Of a DNA stretch of 64,000 bases, positions 36,001-50,400 are shown piece by piece; the first letter of the stretch is position 1; the number at the start of each line of letters is the position of its first letter. The stretch covers positions 102,931,233-102,995,232 of the forward strand of contig JBAIZL010000003.1 of NCBI GenBank assembly GCA_036971475.1, read 5' to 3'. The stretch is from Prosapia bicincta. Lineage: Eukaryota; Arthropoda; Insecta; Hemiptera; Cercopidae. A model generated the notes under the pieces. That model searched no databases. It was not told where the DNA came from and saw nothing but the letters and a program-made list of their open reading frames with translations. The translations under genes were made by a program, and so were the position numbers.

Positions 36001-38755
36001 AATCGTGTAAATCTTTAAACCGTTAGTTAGCAATTAAGTTAGCTAATCAAGTAAACCTATAAGCTATAAACTTAGATAATCGTGTGAATCTTAAAACCGT
36101 TAGTTAGCCATTAAGTTAGCTAATCAAGTAAATCTATAAGCTATAAACTTAAATAATCGTGTGAATCTTTAAACCGTTAGTTAGCCATTAAGTTAGCTAA
36201 TCAGTAAATCTATAAGCTATAAACTTATATAATCGTGTGAATCTTTAAACCGTTAGTTAGCCATTAAGTTAGCTAATCAAGTCAATCTATAAGCTCTAAA
36301 CTTAAATAATCGTGTGAATCTTTAAACCGTTAGTTAGCCATTAGGTTAGCTAATCAAGTAAATCTATAAGCCATAAACTTATATAATCGTGTGAATCTTT
36401 AAACCGTTATTTAGCCATTAAGTTAGCTAATCAAGTCAATCTATAAGCTATAAACTTATATAATCGTGTGAATCTTTAAACCGTTAGTTAGCCATTAAGT
36501 TACCTAATCAAGTCAATCTATAAGCTATAAACTTATATAATCGTGTGAATCTTTAAACCGTTAGTTAGCCATTAAGTTAGCTAATCAAGTCAATCTATAA
36601 GCTATAAACTTAGATAAACGTGTGAATCTTTAAACCGTTAGTTAGCCCTTAAGTTAGCTAATCAAGTAAATCTCTAAGCTATAAACTTAGATAATCGTGT
36701 GAATCTTTAAACCGTTAGTTAGCCATTAAGTTAGCTAATCAAGTAAATCTGTAAGCTATAAACTTAGATAATCGTGTGAATCTTTAAACCGTTAGTTAGC
36801 CCTTAAGTTAGCTAATCAAGTAAATCTATAAGCTATAAACTTAGATAATCGTGTGAACCTTTAAACCGTTAGTTAGCCCTTAAGTTAGCTAATCAAGTAA
36901 ATCTTTAAGCTATAAACTTAGATAATCGTGTGAATCTTTAAACCGTTAGTTAGCCATTAAGTTAGCTAATCAAGTAATTCTGTAAGCTATAAACTTAGAT
37001 AATCGTGTGAATCTTTAAACCGTTAGTTAGCCCTTAAGTTAGCTAATCAAGTAAATCTATAAGCTATAAACTTAGATAATCGTGTGAATCTTTAAACCGT
37101 TAGTTAGCCATTAAGTTAGCTAATCAAGTAAATCTATAAGCTATAAACTTAGATAATCGTGTGAATCTTTAAACCGTTAGTTAGCCCTTAAGTTAGCTAA
37201 TCAAGTAAATCTAAGGGCTATAAACTTAGATAGTCGTGTGAATCTTTAAACCGTTAGTTAGCCATTAAGTTACCTAATCAAGTAAATATATAAGCTATAA
37301 ACTTAGATAATCGTGTGAATGTTTAAACCGTTAGTTAGCCATTAAGTTACCTAATCAAGTAAATCTATAAGCTATAAACTTAGATAATCGTGTGAATCTT
37401 TAAACCGTTAGTTAGCCATTAAGTTACCTAATCAAATAAATCTATAAGCTATAAGCTTAGATAATCGTGTGAACCTTTAAACCGTTAGTTAGCCCTTAAG
37501 TTAGCTAATCAAGTAAATCTATAAGCTATAAACTTAGATAATCGTGTGAATCTTTAAACCGTTAGTTTGCCATTAAGTTAGCTAATCAAGTAAATCTGTA
37601 AGCTATAAACTTAGATAATCGTGTGAATCTTTAAACCGTTAGTTAGCCCTTAAGTTAGCTAATCAAGTAAATCTATAAGCTATAAACTTAGATAATCGTG
37701 TGAATCTTTAAACCGTTAGTTAGCCATTAAGTTAGCTAATCAAGTAAATCTGTAAGCTATAAACTTAGATAATCGTGTGAATCTTTAAACCGTTAGTTAG
37801 CCCTTAAGTTAGCTAATCAAGTAAATCTATAAGCTATAAACTTAAATTAACACGTGAAACTATAAACCGTGTGTTAGCCATTAAGTTACCTAATCAAATA
37901 AATCTATAAGCTATAAACTTAGATAATCGTGTGAATCTTTAAACCGTTAGTTAGCCATTAAGTTACCTAATCAAGTAAATCTATAAGCTATAAACTTAGA
38001 TAATCGTGTGAATCTTTAAACCGTTAGTTAGCCCTTAAGTTAGCTAATCAAGTAAATCTAAGGGCTATAAACTTAGATAGTCGCGTGAATCTTTAAACCG
38101 TTAGTTAGCCATTAAGTTAGCTAATCAAGTAAATCAGTAAGCTATAAACTTAGATAATCGTGTGAATCTTTAAACCGTTAGTTAGCCATTATGTTAGCTA
38201 ATCAAGTAAATCTATAAGCTATAAACTTAGATAATCGTGTGAATCTTTAACCGTTAGTTAGCCATTAAGTTAGCTAATCAAGTAAATCTATAAGCTATAA
38301 ACTTAGATAATCGTGTGAATCTTTAAACCGTTAGTTAGTCATTACGTTAGCTAATCAAGGAAATCTATCAGCTATAAACTTAGATAATCGTGTGAATCTT
38401 AAAACCGTTAGTTAACCATTAAGTTAGCTATTCAAGTAAATCTATAAGCCATAAACTTAGATAATCGTGTAAATCTTTAAACCGTTAGTTAGCAATTAAG
38501 TTAGCTAATCAAGTAAACCTATAAGCTATAAACTTAGATAATCGTGTGAATCTTAAAACCGTTAGTTAGCCATTAAGTTAGCTAATCAAGTAAATCTATA
38601 AGCTATAAACTTAAATAATCGTGTGAATCTTTAAACCGTTAGTTAGCCATTAAGTTAGCTAATCAGTAAATCTATAAGCTATAAACTTATATAATCGTGT
38701 GAATCTTTAAACCGTTAGTTAGCCATTAAGTTAGCTAATCAAGTCAATCTATAAG
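33045..38755. repeat. 2462-bp higher-order repeat (32 monomers), about 2.3 copies
   Basis: The rare word AGATAGTCGCGTG occurs at 33151, 35613 and 38075, two equal steps of 2462 bp. That is 32 monomers minus 2 bases, explained by two one-base deletions in each copy (CTTTAACCG and AATCAGTAA). Copies share dozens of private variants and differ at few sites, for example TAAGCTATAA in copy 1 versus TAAGCCATAA in copies 2 and 3. Homology starts near 33045 and copy 3 departs near 38755. Confidence 0.93.
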
Positions 38756-39599
38756 CTCTAAACTTAGATAATCGTGTGAATCTTTAAACCGTTAGTTAGC
38801 CATTAGGTTAGCTAATCAAGTAAATCTATAAGCCATAAACTTATATAATCGTGTGAATCTTTAAACCGTTATTTAGCCATTAAGTTAGCTAATCAAGTCA
38901 ATCTATAAGCTATAAACTTATATAATCGTGTGAATCTTTAAACCGTTAGTTAGCCATTAAGTTACCTAATCAAGTCAATCTATAAGCTATAAACTTATAT
39001 AATCGTGTGAATCTTTAAACCGTTAGTTAGCCATTAAGTTAGCTAATCAAGTCAATCTATAAGCTATAAACTTATATAATCGTGTGAATCTTTAAACCGT
39101 TAGTTAGCCCTTAAGTTAGCTAATCAAGTAAATCTATAAGCTATAAACTTAGATAATCGTGTGAATCTTTAAACCGTTAGTTAGCCATTAAGTTAGCTAA
39201 TCAAGTAAATCTGTAAGCTATAAACTTAGATAATCGTGTGAATCTTTAAACCGTTAGTTAGCCCTTAAGTTAGCTAATCAAGTAAATCTATAAGCTATAA
39301 ACTTAGATAATCGTGTGAACCTTTAAACCGTTAGTTAGCCATTAAGTTACCTAATCAAATAAATCTATAAGCTATAAACTTAGATAATCGTGTGAATCTT
39401 TAAACCGTTAGTTAGCCCTTAAGTTAGCTAATCAAGTAAATCTATAAGCTATAAACTTAGATAATCGTGTGAATCTTTAAACCGTTAGTTAGCCATTAAA
39501 TTAGCTAATCAAGTAAATCTGTAAGCTATAAACTTAGATAATCGTGTGAATCTTTAAACCGTTAGTTAGCCCTTAAGTTAGCTAATCAAGTAAATCTTT

Positions 39600-42500
39600 A
39601 AGCTATAAACTTAGATAATCGTGTGAATCTTTAAACCGTTAGTTAGCCATTAAGTTAGCTAATCAAGTAATTCTGTAAGCTATAAACTTAGATAATCGTG
39701 TGAATCTTTAAACCGTTAGTTAGCCCTTAAGTTAGCTAATCAAGTAAATCTATAAGCTATAAACTTAGATAATCGTGTGAATCTTTAAACCGTTAGTTAG
39801 CCATTAAGTTAGCTAATCAAGTAAATCTATAAGCTATAAACTTACATTAACGCTTGAAACTCTAAACCGTGTGTTAGCCATTAAGTTAGTTAATCAGGTA
39901 AATCTATAAGCTATAAACTTAGATAATCATGTGAATCTTTAAACCGTTAGTTAGCCATTAAGTTACCTAATCAAATAAATCTATAAGCTATAAACTTAGA
40001 TAATCGTGTGAATCTTTAAACCGTTAGTTAGCCCTTAAGTTAGCTAATCAAGTAAATCTATAAGCTATAAACTTAGATAATCGTGTGAATCTTTAAACCG
40101 TTAGTTAGCCATTAAGTTAGCTAATCAAGTAAATCTATAAGCTATAAACTTAGATAATCGTATGAATCTTTAAACCGTTAGTTAGCCATTAAGTTAGCTA
40201 ATGAAGTAAATCTATAAGCTATAAACTTAGATAATCATGTGAATCTTTAAACCGTTAGTTAGTCCTTAAGTTAGCTAATCAAGTAAATCTATAAGCTATA
40301 ATCTTAGATAGTCGTGTGAATCTTTAAACCGTTAGTTAGCCCTTAAGTTAGGTAATCAAGTAAATCTATAAGCTATAAACTTAGATAATCGTGTGAATCT
40401 TTAAACCGTTAGTTAGCCATTAAGTTAGCTAATCAAGTCAATCTATAAGCTATAAACTTAGATAATCGTGTGAATCTTTAAACCGTTAGTTAGCCATTAA
40501 GTTAGCTAATCAAGTAAATCTATAAGCTATAAACTAAGATAATCGTGTGCATCTTTAAACCGTTAGTTAGCCATTAAGTTAGCTAATCAAGTAAATCTAT
40601 AAGCTATAAACTTAGATAAACGTGTGAATCTTTAAACCGTTAGTTAGCCATTAAGTTACCTAATCAAGTAAATATATAAGCTATAAACTTAGATATTCGT
40701 GTGAATCTTTAAACCGTTAGTTAGCCATTAAGTTAGCTAATCAAGTAAATCTATAAGCTATAATCTTAGATAGTCGTGTGAATCTTTAAACCGTTAGTTA
40801 GCCCTTAAGTTAGCTAATCAAGTAAATCTATAAGCTATAAACTTAGATAATCGTCTGAATCTTTAAACCGTTAGTTAGCCATTAAGTTAGCTAATCAAGT
40901 CAATCTATAAGCTATAAACTTAGATAATCGTGTGAATCTTTAAACCGTTAGTTAGCCATTAGGTTAGCTAATCAAGTAAATCTATAAGCTATAAACTAAG
41001 ATAATCGTGTGCATCTTTAAACCGTTAGTTAGCCATTAAGTTAGCTAATCAAGTAAATCTATAAGCTATAAACTTAGATAAACGTGTGAATCTTTAAACC
41101 GTTAGTTAGCCATTAAGTTACCTAATCAAGTAAATATATAAGCTATAAACTTAGATATTCGTGTGAATCTTTAAACCGTTAGTTAGCCATTAAGTTAGCT
41201 AATCAAGTAAATCTGTAAGCTATAAACTTAGATAATCGTGTGAATCTTTAAACCGTTAGTTAGCCCTTAAGTTAGCTAATCAAGTAAATCTATAAGCTAT
41301 AAACTTAGATAATCGTGTGAACCTTTAAACCGTTAGTTAGCCATTAAGTTACCTAATCAAATAAATCTATAAGCTATAAACTTAGATAATCGTGTGAATC
41401 TTTAAACCGTTAGTTAGCCCTTAAGTTAGCTAATCAAGTAAATCTATAAGCTATAAACTTAGATAATCGTGTGAATCTTTAAACCGTTAGTTAGCCATTA
41501 AATTAGCTAATCAAGTAAATCTGTAAGCTATAAACTTAGATAATCGTGTGAATCTTTAAACCGTTAGTTAGCCATTAAGTTAGCTAATCAAGTAATTCTG
41601 TAAGCTATAAACTTAGATAATCGTGTGAATCTTTAAACCGTTAGTTAGCCCTTAAGTTAGCTAATCAAGTAAATCTATAAGCTATAAACTTAGATAATCG
41701 TGTGAATCTTTAAACCGTTAGTTAGCCATTAAGTTAGCTAATCAAGTAAATCTATAAGCTATAAACTTACATTAACGCTTGAAACTCTAAACCGTGTGTT
41801 AGCCATTAAGTTAGTTAATCAGGTAAATCTATAAGCTATAAACTTAGATAATCATGTGAATCTTTAAACCGTTAGTTAGCCATTAAGTTACCTAATCAAA
41901 TAAATCTATAAGCTATAAACTTAGATAATCGTGTGAATCTTTAAACCGTTAGTTAGCCCTTAAGTTAGCTAATCAAGTAAATCTATAAGCTATAAACTTA
42001 GATAATCGTGTGAATCTTTAAACCGTTAGTTAGCCATTAAGTTAGCTAATCAAGTAAATCTATAAGCTATAAACTTAGATAATCGTATGAATCTTTAAAC
42101 CGTTAGTTAGCCATTAAGTTAGCTAATGAAGTAAATCTATAAGCTATAAACTTAGATAATCATGTGAATCTTTAAACCGTTAGTTAGTCCTTAAGTTAGC
42201 TAATCAAGTAAATCTATAAGCTATAATCTTAGATAGTCGTGTGAATCTTTAAACCGTTAGTTAGCCCTTAAGTTAGGTAATCAAGTAAATCTATAAGCTA
42301 TAAACTTAGATAATCGTGTGAATCTTTAAACCGTTAGTTAGCCATTAAGTTAGCTAATCAAGTCAATCTATAAGCTATAAACTTAGATAATCGTGTGAAT
42401 CTTTAAACCGTTAGTTAGCCATTAAGTTAGCTAATCAAGTAAATCTATAAGCTATAAACTAAGATAATCGTGTGCATCTTTAAACCGTTAGTTAGCCATT

Positions 42501-43135
42501 AAGTTAGCTAATCAAGTAAATCTATAAGCTATAAACTTAGATAAACGTGTGAATCTTTAAACCGTTAGTTAGCCATTAAGTTACCTAATCAAGTAAATAT
42601 ATAAGCTATAAACTTAGATATTCGTGTGAATCTTTAAACCGTTAGTTAGCCATTAAGTTAGCTAATCAAGTAAATCTATAAGCTATAATCTTAGATAGTC
42701 GTGTGAATCTTTAAACCGTTAGTTAGCCCTTAAGTTAGCTAATCAAGTAAATCTATAAGCTATAAACTTAGATAATCGTCTGAATCTTTAAACCGTTAGT
42801 TAGCCATTAAGTTAGCTAATCAAGTCAATCTATAAGCTATAAACTTAGATAATCGTGTGAATCTTTAAACCGTTAGTTAGCCATTAGGTTAGCTAATCAA
42901 GTAAATCTATAAGCTATAAACTAAGATAATCGTGTGCATCTTTAAACCGTTAGTTAGCCATTAAGTTAGCTAATCAAGTAAATCTATAAGCTATAAACTT
43001 AGATAAACGTGTGAATCTTTAAACCGTTAGTTAGCCATTAAGTTACCTAATCAAGTAAATATATAAGCTATAAACTTAGATATTCGTGTGAATCTTTAAA
43101 CCGTTAGTTAGCCATTAAGTTAGCTAATCAAGTAA
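39600..43135. repeat. 1925-bp higher-order repeat (25 monomers), about 1.8 copies
   Basis: CATTAACGCTTG occurs at 39845 and 41770, TCGTCTGAAT at 40851 and 42776, and AAGTAATTCTG at 39665 and 41590. All differ by exactly 1925 bp, or 25 x 77. To the left, the CATTAAATT variant is offset by 2002 bp (26 x 77), so one monomer was lost at the boundary. The right end is near 41213/43138, where ATCTGTAAG faces ATCAGTAAG. Confidence 0.92.
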
Positions 43136-44479
43136 ATCAGTAAGCTATAAACTTATATAATCGTGTGAATCTTTAAACCGTTAGTTAGCCATTAGGTTAG
43201 CTAATCAAGTAAATCTATAAGCTATAAACTAAGATAATCGTGTGAATCTTTAAACCGTTAGTTAGCCATTAAGTTAGCTAATCAAGTAAATCTATAAGCT
43301 ATAAACTTAGATAATCGTGTGAATCTTTAAACCGTTAGTTAGCCATTAAGTTAGCTAATCAAGTAAATCTATAAGCTATAAACTTAGATAATCGTGTGAA
43401 TCTTAAAACCGTTAGTTAGCCATTAAGTTAGCTAATCAAGTAAATCTATAAGCTATAAACTTAGATAATCGTGTGAATCTTTAAACCGTTAAATAGCCCT
43501 TAAGTTAGCTAATCAAGTAGATCTAAGGGCTATAAACTTAGATAGTCGTGTGAATCTTTAAACCGTTAGTTAGCCATTAAGTTACCTAATCAAGTAAATA
43601 TATAAGCTATAAACTTAGATAATCGTGTGAATCTTTAAACCGTTAGTTAGCCATTAAGTTACCTAATCAAGTAAATCTATAAGCTATAAACTTAGATAAT
43701 CGTGTGAATCTTTAAACCGTTAGTTAGCCATTAAGTTACCTAATCAAATAAATCTATAAGCTATAAGCTTAGATAATCGTGTGAATCTTTAAACCGTTAG
43801 TTAGCCCTTAAGTTAGCTAATCAAGTAAATCTATAAGCTATAAACTTAGATAATCGTGTGAATGTTTAAACCGTTAGTTTGCCATTAAGTTAGCTAATCA
43901 AGTAAATCTGTAAGCTATAAACTTAGATAATCGTGTGAATCTTTAAACCGTTAGTTAGCCCTTAAGTTAGCTAATCAAGTAAATCTATAAGCTATAAACT
44001 TAGATAATCGTGTGAATCTTTAAACCGTTAGTTAGCCATTAAGTTAGCTAATCAAGTAAATCTGTAAGCTATAAACTTAGATAATCGTGTGAATCTTTAA
44101 ACCGTTAGTTAGCCCTTAAGTTAGCTAATCAAGTAAATCTATAAGCTATAAACTTAGATAATCGTGTGAATCTTTAAACCGTTAGTTAGCCATTAAGTTA
44201 CCTAATCAAATAAATCTATAAGCTATAAACTTAGATAATCGTGTGAATCTTTAAACCGTTAGTTAGCCCTTAAGTTAGCTAATCAAGTAAATCTATAAGC
44301 TATAAACTTAGATAATCGTGTGAATCTTTAAACCGTTAGTTAGCCATTAAGTTAGCTAATCAAGTAAATCTGTAAGCTATAAACTTAGATAATCGTGTGA
44401 ATCTTTAAACCGTTAGTTAGCCCTTAAGTTAGCTAATCAAGTAAATCTATAAGCTATAAACTTAGATAATCGTGTGAAT

Positions 44480-47400
44480 CTTTAAACCGTTAGTTAGCCA
44501 TTAGGTTAGCTAATCAAGTAAATCTATAAGCTATAAACTTACATTAACGCTTGAAACTCTAAACCGTGTGTTAGCCATTAAGTTAGCTAATCAGGTAAAT
44601 CTATAAGCTATAAACTTAGATAATCATGTGAATCTTTAAACCGTTAGTTAGCCATTAAGTTACCTAATCAAATAAATCTATAAGCTATAAACTTAGATAA
44701 TCGTGTGAATCTTTAAACCGTTAGTTAGCCCTTAAGTTAGCTAATCAAGTAAATCTATAAGCTATAAACTTAGATAATCGTGTGAATCTTTAAACCGTTA
44801 GTTAGCCATTAAGTTAGCTAATCAAGTAAATCTATAAGCTATAAACTTAGATAATCGTATGAATCTTTAAACCGTTAGTTAGCCATTAAGTTAGCTAATG
44901 AAGTAAATCTATAAGCTATAAACTTAGATAATCATGTGAATCTTTAAACCGTTAGTTAGTCCTTAAGTTAGCTAATCAAGTAAATCTATAAGCTATAAAC
45001 TTAGATAGTCGTGTGAATCTTTAAACCGTTAGTTAGCCCTTAAGTTAGCTAATCAAGTAAATCTATAAGCTATAAACTTAGATAATCGTGTGAATCTTTA
45101 AACCGTTAGTTAGCCATTAAGTTAGCTATTTAAGTCAATCTATAAGCTATAAACTTAGATACTCGTGTGAATCTTTAAACCGTTAGTTAGCCATTAAGTT
45201 AGCTAATCAAGTAAATCAGTAAGCTATAAACTTAGATAATCGTGTGAATCTTTAAACCGTTAGTTAGCCATTAGGTTAGCTAATCAAGTAAATCTATAAG
45301 CTATAAACTAAGATAATCGTGTGAATCTTAAAACCGTTAGTTAGCCATTAAGTTAGCTAATCAAGTAAATCTATAAGCTATAAACTTAGATAATCGTGTG
45401 AATCTTTAAACCGTTATTTAGCCCTTAAGTTAGCTAATCAAGTAAATCTAAGGGCTATAAACTTAGATAGTCGTGTGAATCTTTAAACCGTTAGATAGCT
45501 ATTAAGTTAGCTAATCAAGTAAATCAGTAAGCTATAAACTTAGATAATCATGTGAATCTTTAAACCGTTAGTTAGCCATTATGTTAGCTAATCAAATAAA
45601 TCTATAAGCTATAAACTTAGATAATCGTGTGAATCTTTAACCGTTAGTTAGCCATTAAGTTAGCTAATCAAGTAAATCTATAAGCTACAAACTTAGATAA
45701 TCGTGTGAATCTTTAAACCGTTAGTTAGACATTACGTTAGCTAATCAAGGAAATCTATCAGCTATAAACTTAGATAATCGTGTGAATCTTGAAACCGTTA
45801 GTTAACCATTAAGTTAGCTATTCAAGTAAATCTATAAGCTATAAACTTAGATAATCGTGTAAATCTTTAAACCGTTAGTTAGCAATTAAGTTAGCTAATC
45901 AAGTAAACCTATAAGCTATAAACTTAGATAATCGTGTGAATCTTAAAACCGTTAGTTAGCCATTAAGTTAGCTAATCAAGTAAATCTATAAGCTATAAAC
46001 TTAAATAATCGTGTGAATCTTTAAACCGTTAGTTAGCCATTAAGTTAGCTAATCAGTAAATCTATAAGCTATAAACTTATATAATCGTGTGAATCTTTAA
46101 ACCGTTAGTTAGCCATTAGGTTAGCTAATCAAGTAAATCTATAAGCTATAAACTTATATAATCGTGTGAATCTTTAAACCGTTAGTTAGCCATTAAGTTA
46201 GCTAATCAAGTCAATCTATAAGCTATAAACTTATATAATCGTGTGAATCTTTAAACCGTTAGTTAGCCATTAAGTTACCTAATCAAGTCAATCTATAAGC
46301 TATAAACTTATATAATCGTGTGAATCTTTAAACCGTTAGTTAGCCATTAAGTTAGCTAATCAAGTCAATCTATAAGCTATAAACTTATATAATCGTGTGA
46401 ATCTTTAAACCGTTAGTTAGCCATTAGGTTAGCTAATCAAGTCAATCTATAAGCTATAAACTTATATAATCGTGTGAATCTTTAAACCGTTAGTTAGCCA
46501 TTAGGTTAGCTAATCAAGTCAATCTATAAGCTATAAACTTATATAATCGTGTGAATCTTTAAACCGTTAGTTAGCCATTAGGTTAGCTAATCAAGTCAAT
46601 CTATAAGCTATAAACTTATATAATCGTGTGAATCTTTAAACCGTTAGTTAGCCATTAAGTTAGCAAATCAAGTCAATCTATAAGCTATAAACTTATATAA
46701 TCGTGTGAATCTTTAAACCGTTAGTTAGCCATTAGGTTAGCTAATCAAGTCAATCTATAAGCTATAAACTTATATAATCGTGTGAATCTTTAAACCGTTA
46801 GTTAGCCATTAGATTAGCTAATCAAGTCAATCTATAAGCTATAAACTTATATAATCGTGTGAATCTTTAAACCGTTAGTTAGCCATTAAGTTAGCTAATC
46901 AAGTCAATCTATAAGCTATAAACTTTTATAATCGTGTGAATCTTTAAACCGTTAGTTAGCCATTAGGTTAGCTAATCAAGTCAATCTATAAGCTATAAAC
47001 TTATATAATCGTGTGAATCTTTAAACCGTTAGTTAGCCATTAGGTTAGCTAATCAAGTCAATCTATAAGCTATAAACTTATATAATCGTGTGAATCTTTA
47101 AACCGTTAGTTAGCCATTAAGTTAGCTAATCAAGTAAATCTATAAGCTATAAACTTAGATACTCGTGTCAATCTTTAAACCGTTAGTTAGCCATTAAGTT
47201 AGTTAATCAAGTATATCTATAAGTTATAAACTTAGATAATCGTGTGAATCTTTAAACCGTTAGTTAGCCATTAAGTTAGCTAATCAAGTAAATCTATAAG
47301 CTATAAACTTAGATACTCGTGTCAATCTTTAAACCGTTAGTTAGCCGTTACATTAGCTAATCAGGTAAATCTATAAGCTATAAACTTAGATAATTGTGTG

Positions 47401-50400
47401 AATCTTTAAACCGTTAGTTAGCCATTAAGTTAGCTAATCAAGTATATCTATAAGCTATAAACTTAGATAATCGTGTGAAATTTTAAACCGTGTGTTAGCC
47501 ATTAGGTTAGCTAATCAAGTAGATCTATAAGCTATAAACTTACATCAACGCGTAAAACTTTAAACCGTGTGTTAGCCAATAAGTTAGCTAATCAGGTAAA
47601 TCTATAAGCTATAAACTTAGATAATCATGTGAATCTTTAAACCGTTAGTTAGCCATTAAGTTACCTAATCAAGTAAATCTATAAGCTATAAACTTAGATA
47701 ATCGTATGAATCTTTAAACCGTTAGTTAGCCATTAGGTTACCTAATCAAGTAAATCTATAAGCTATAAACTAAGATAATCGTGTGAATCTTTAAACCGTT
47801 AGTTAGCCATTAAGTTAGCTAATCAAGTAAATCAATAAGCTATAAACTTAGATAATCGTGTGAATCTTAAAACCGTTAGTTAGCCATTAAGTTAGCTAAT
47901 CAAGTAAATCTATAAGCTATAAACTTAAATAATCGTGTGAATCTTTAACCGTCAGTTAGCCATTAAGTTAGGTAATCAAAAAAATCTATAAGCTATTAAC
48001 TTAGATAATCGTGTGAATCTTTCAACCGTTAGTTAGCCATTAAGTTAGCTAATCAAGTAAATCTATAAGCTATAAACTTAGATTATCGTGTGAATCTTAA
48101 AACCGTTAGTTAGCCATTAAGTTACCTAATCAAGTAAATATATAAGCTATAGACTTACATTAACGCGTGAAACTTTAAACCGTTAGTTAGCCATTACGTT
48201 AGCGTAAATCTATAAGCTATAAACTTAGATAATTGTGTGAATCTTTAAACCGTTAGTTAGCCATTAGGTTAGCTAATCAAGTAAATCTATAAGCTATAAA
48301 CTAAGATAATCGTGTGCATCTTTAAACCGTTAGTTAGCCATTAAGTTAGCTAATCAAGTAAATCTATAAGCTATAAACTTAGATAAACGTGTGAATCTTT
48401 AAACCGTTAGTTAGCCATTAAGTTACCTAATCAAGTAAATATATAAGCTATAAACTTAGATATTCGTGTGAATCTTTAAACCGTTAGTTAGCCATTAAGT
48501 TAGCTAATCAAGTAAATCAGTAAGCTATAAACTTAGATAATCGTGTGAATCTTTAAACCGTTAGTTAGCCATTAGGTTAGCTAATCAAGTAAATCTATAA
48601 GCTATAAACTAAGATAATCGTGTGAATCTTTAAACCGTTAGTTAGCCATTAAGTTAGCTAATCAAGTAAATCTATAAGCTATAAACTTAGATAATCGTGT
48701 GAATCTTTAAACCGTTAGTTAGCCATTAAGTTAGCTAATCAAGTAAATCTATAAGCTATAAACATAGATAATCGTGTGAATCTTAAAACCGTTAGTTAGC
48801 CATTAAGTTAGCTAATCAAGTAAATCTATAAGCTATAAACTTAGATAATCGTGTGAATCTTTAAACCGTTAGTTAGCCCTTAAGTTAGCTAATCAAATAA
48901 ATCTAAGGGCTATAAACTTAGATAGTCGTGTGAATCTTTAAACCGTTAGATAGCCATTAAGTTAGCTAATCAAGTAAATCAGTAAGCTATAAACTTAGAT
49001 AATCATGTGAATCTTTAAACCGTTAGTTAGCCATTATGTTAGCTAATCAAATAAATCTATAAGCTATAAACTTATATAATCGTGTGAATCTTTAAACCGT
49101 TAGTTAGCCATTAAGTTAGCTAATCAGGTCAATCTATAAGCTCTAAACTTAGATAATCGTGTGAATCTTTAAACCGTTAGTTAGCCATTAGGTTAGCTAA
49201 TCAAGTAAATCTATAAGCTATAAACTTATATAATCGTGTGAATCTTTAAACCGTTAGTTAGCCATTAAGTTAGCTAATCAAGTCAATCTATAAGCTATAA
49301 ACTTATATAATCGTGTGAATCTTTAAACCGTTAGTTAGCCATTAAGTTACCTAATCAAGTCAATCTATAAGCTATAAACTTATATAATCGTGTGAATCTT
49401 TAAACCGTTAGTTAGCCATTAAGTTAGCTAATCAAGTCAATCTATAAGCTATAAACTTATATAATCGTGTGAATCTTTAAACCGTTAGTTAGCCCTTAAG
49501 TTAGCTAATCAAGTAAATCTATAAGCTATAAACTTAGATAATCGTGTGAATCTTTAAACCGTTAGTTAGCCATTAAGTTAGCTAATCAAGTAAATCTGTA
49601 AGCTATAAACTTAGATAATCGTGTGAATCTTTAAACCGTTAGTTAGCCCTTAAGTTAGCTAATCAAGTAAATCTATAAGCTATAAACTTAGATAATCGTG
49701 TGAATCTTTAAACCGTTAGTTAGCCATTAAGTTACCTAATCAAATAAATCTATAAGATATAAACTTAGATAATCGTGTGAATCTTTAAACCGTTAGTTAG
49801 CTTTTAAGTTAGCTAATCAAGTAAATCTATAAGCTATAAACTTAGATAATCGTGTGAATCTTTAAACCGTTAGTTAGCCATTAAGTTAGCTAATCAAGTA
49901 AATCTGTAAGCTATAAACTTAGATAATCGTGTGAATCTTTAAACCGTTAGTTAGCCCTTAAGTTAGCTAATCAAGTAAATCTATAAGCTATAAACTTAGA
50001 TAATCGTGTGAATCTTTAAACCGTTAGTTAGCCATTAAGTTAGCTAATCAAGTAAATCTGTAAGCTATAAACTTAGATAATCGTGTGAATCTTTAAACTG
50101 TTAGTTAGCCCTTAAGTTAGCTAATCAAGTAAATCTATAAGCTATAAACTTAGATAATCGTGTGAATCTTTAAACCGTTAGTTAGCCATTAAGTTAGCTA
50201 ATCAAGTAAATCTATAAGCTATAAACTTACATTAACGCTTGAAACTCTAAACCGTGTGTTAGCCATTAAGTTAGCTAATCAGGTAAATCTATAAGCTATA
50301 AACTTAGATAATCATGTGAATCTTTAAACCGTTAGTTAGCCATTACGTTACCTAATCAAATAAATCTATAAGCTATAAACTTAGATAATCGTGTGAATCT

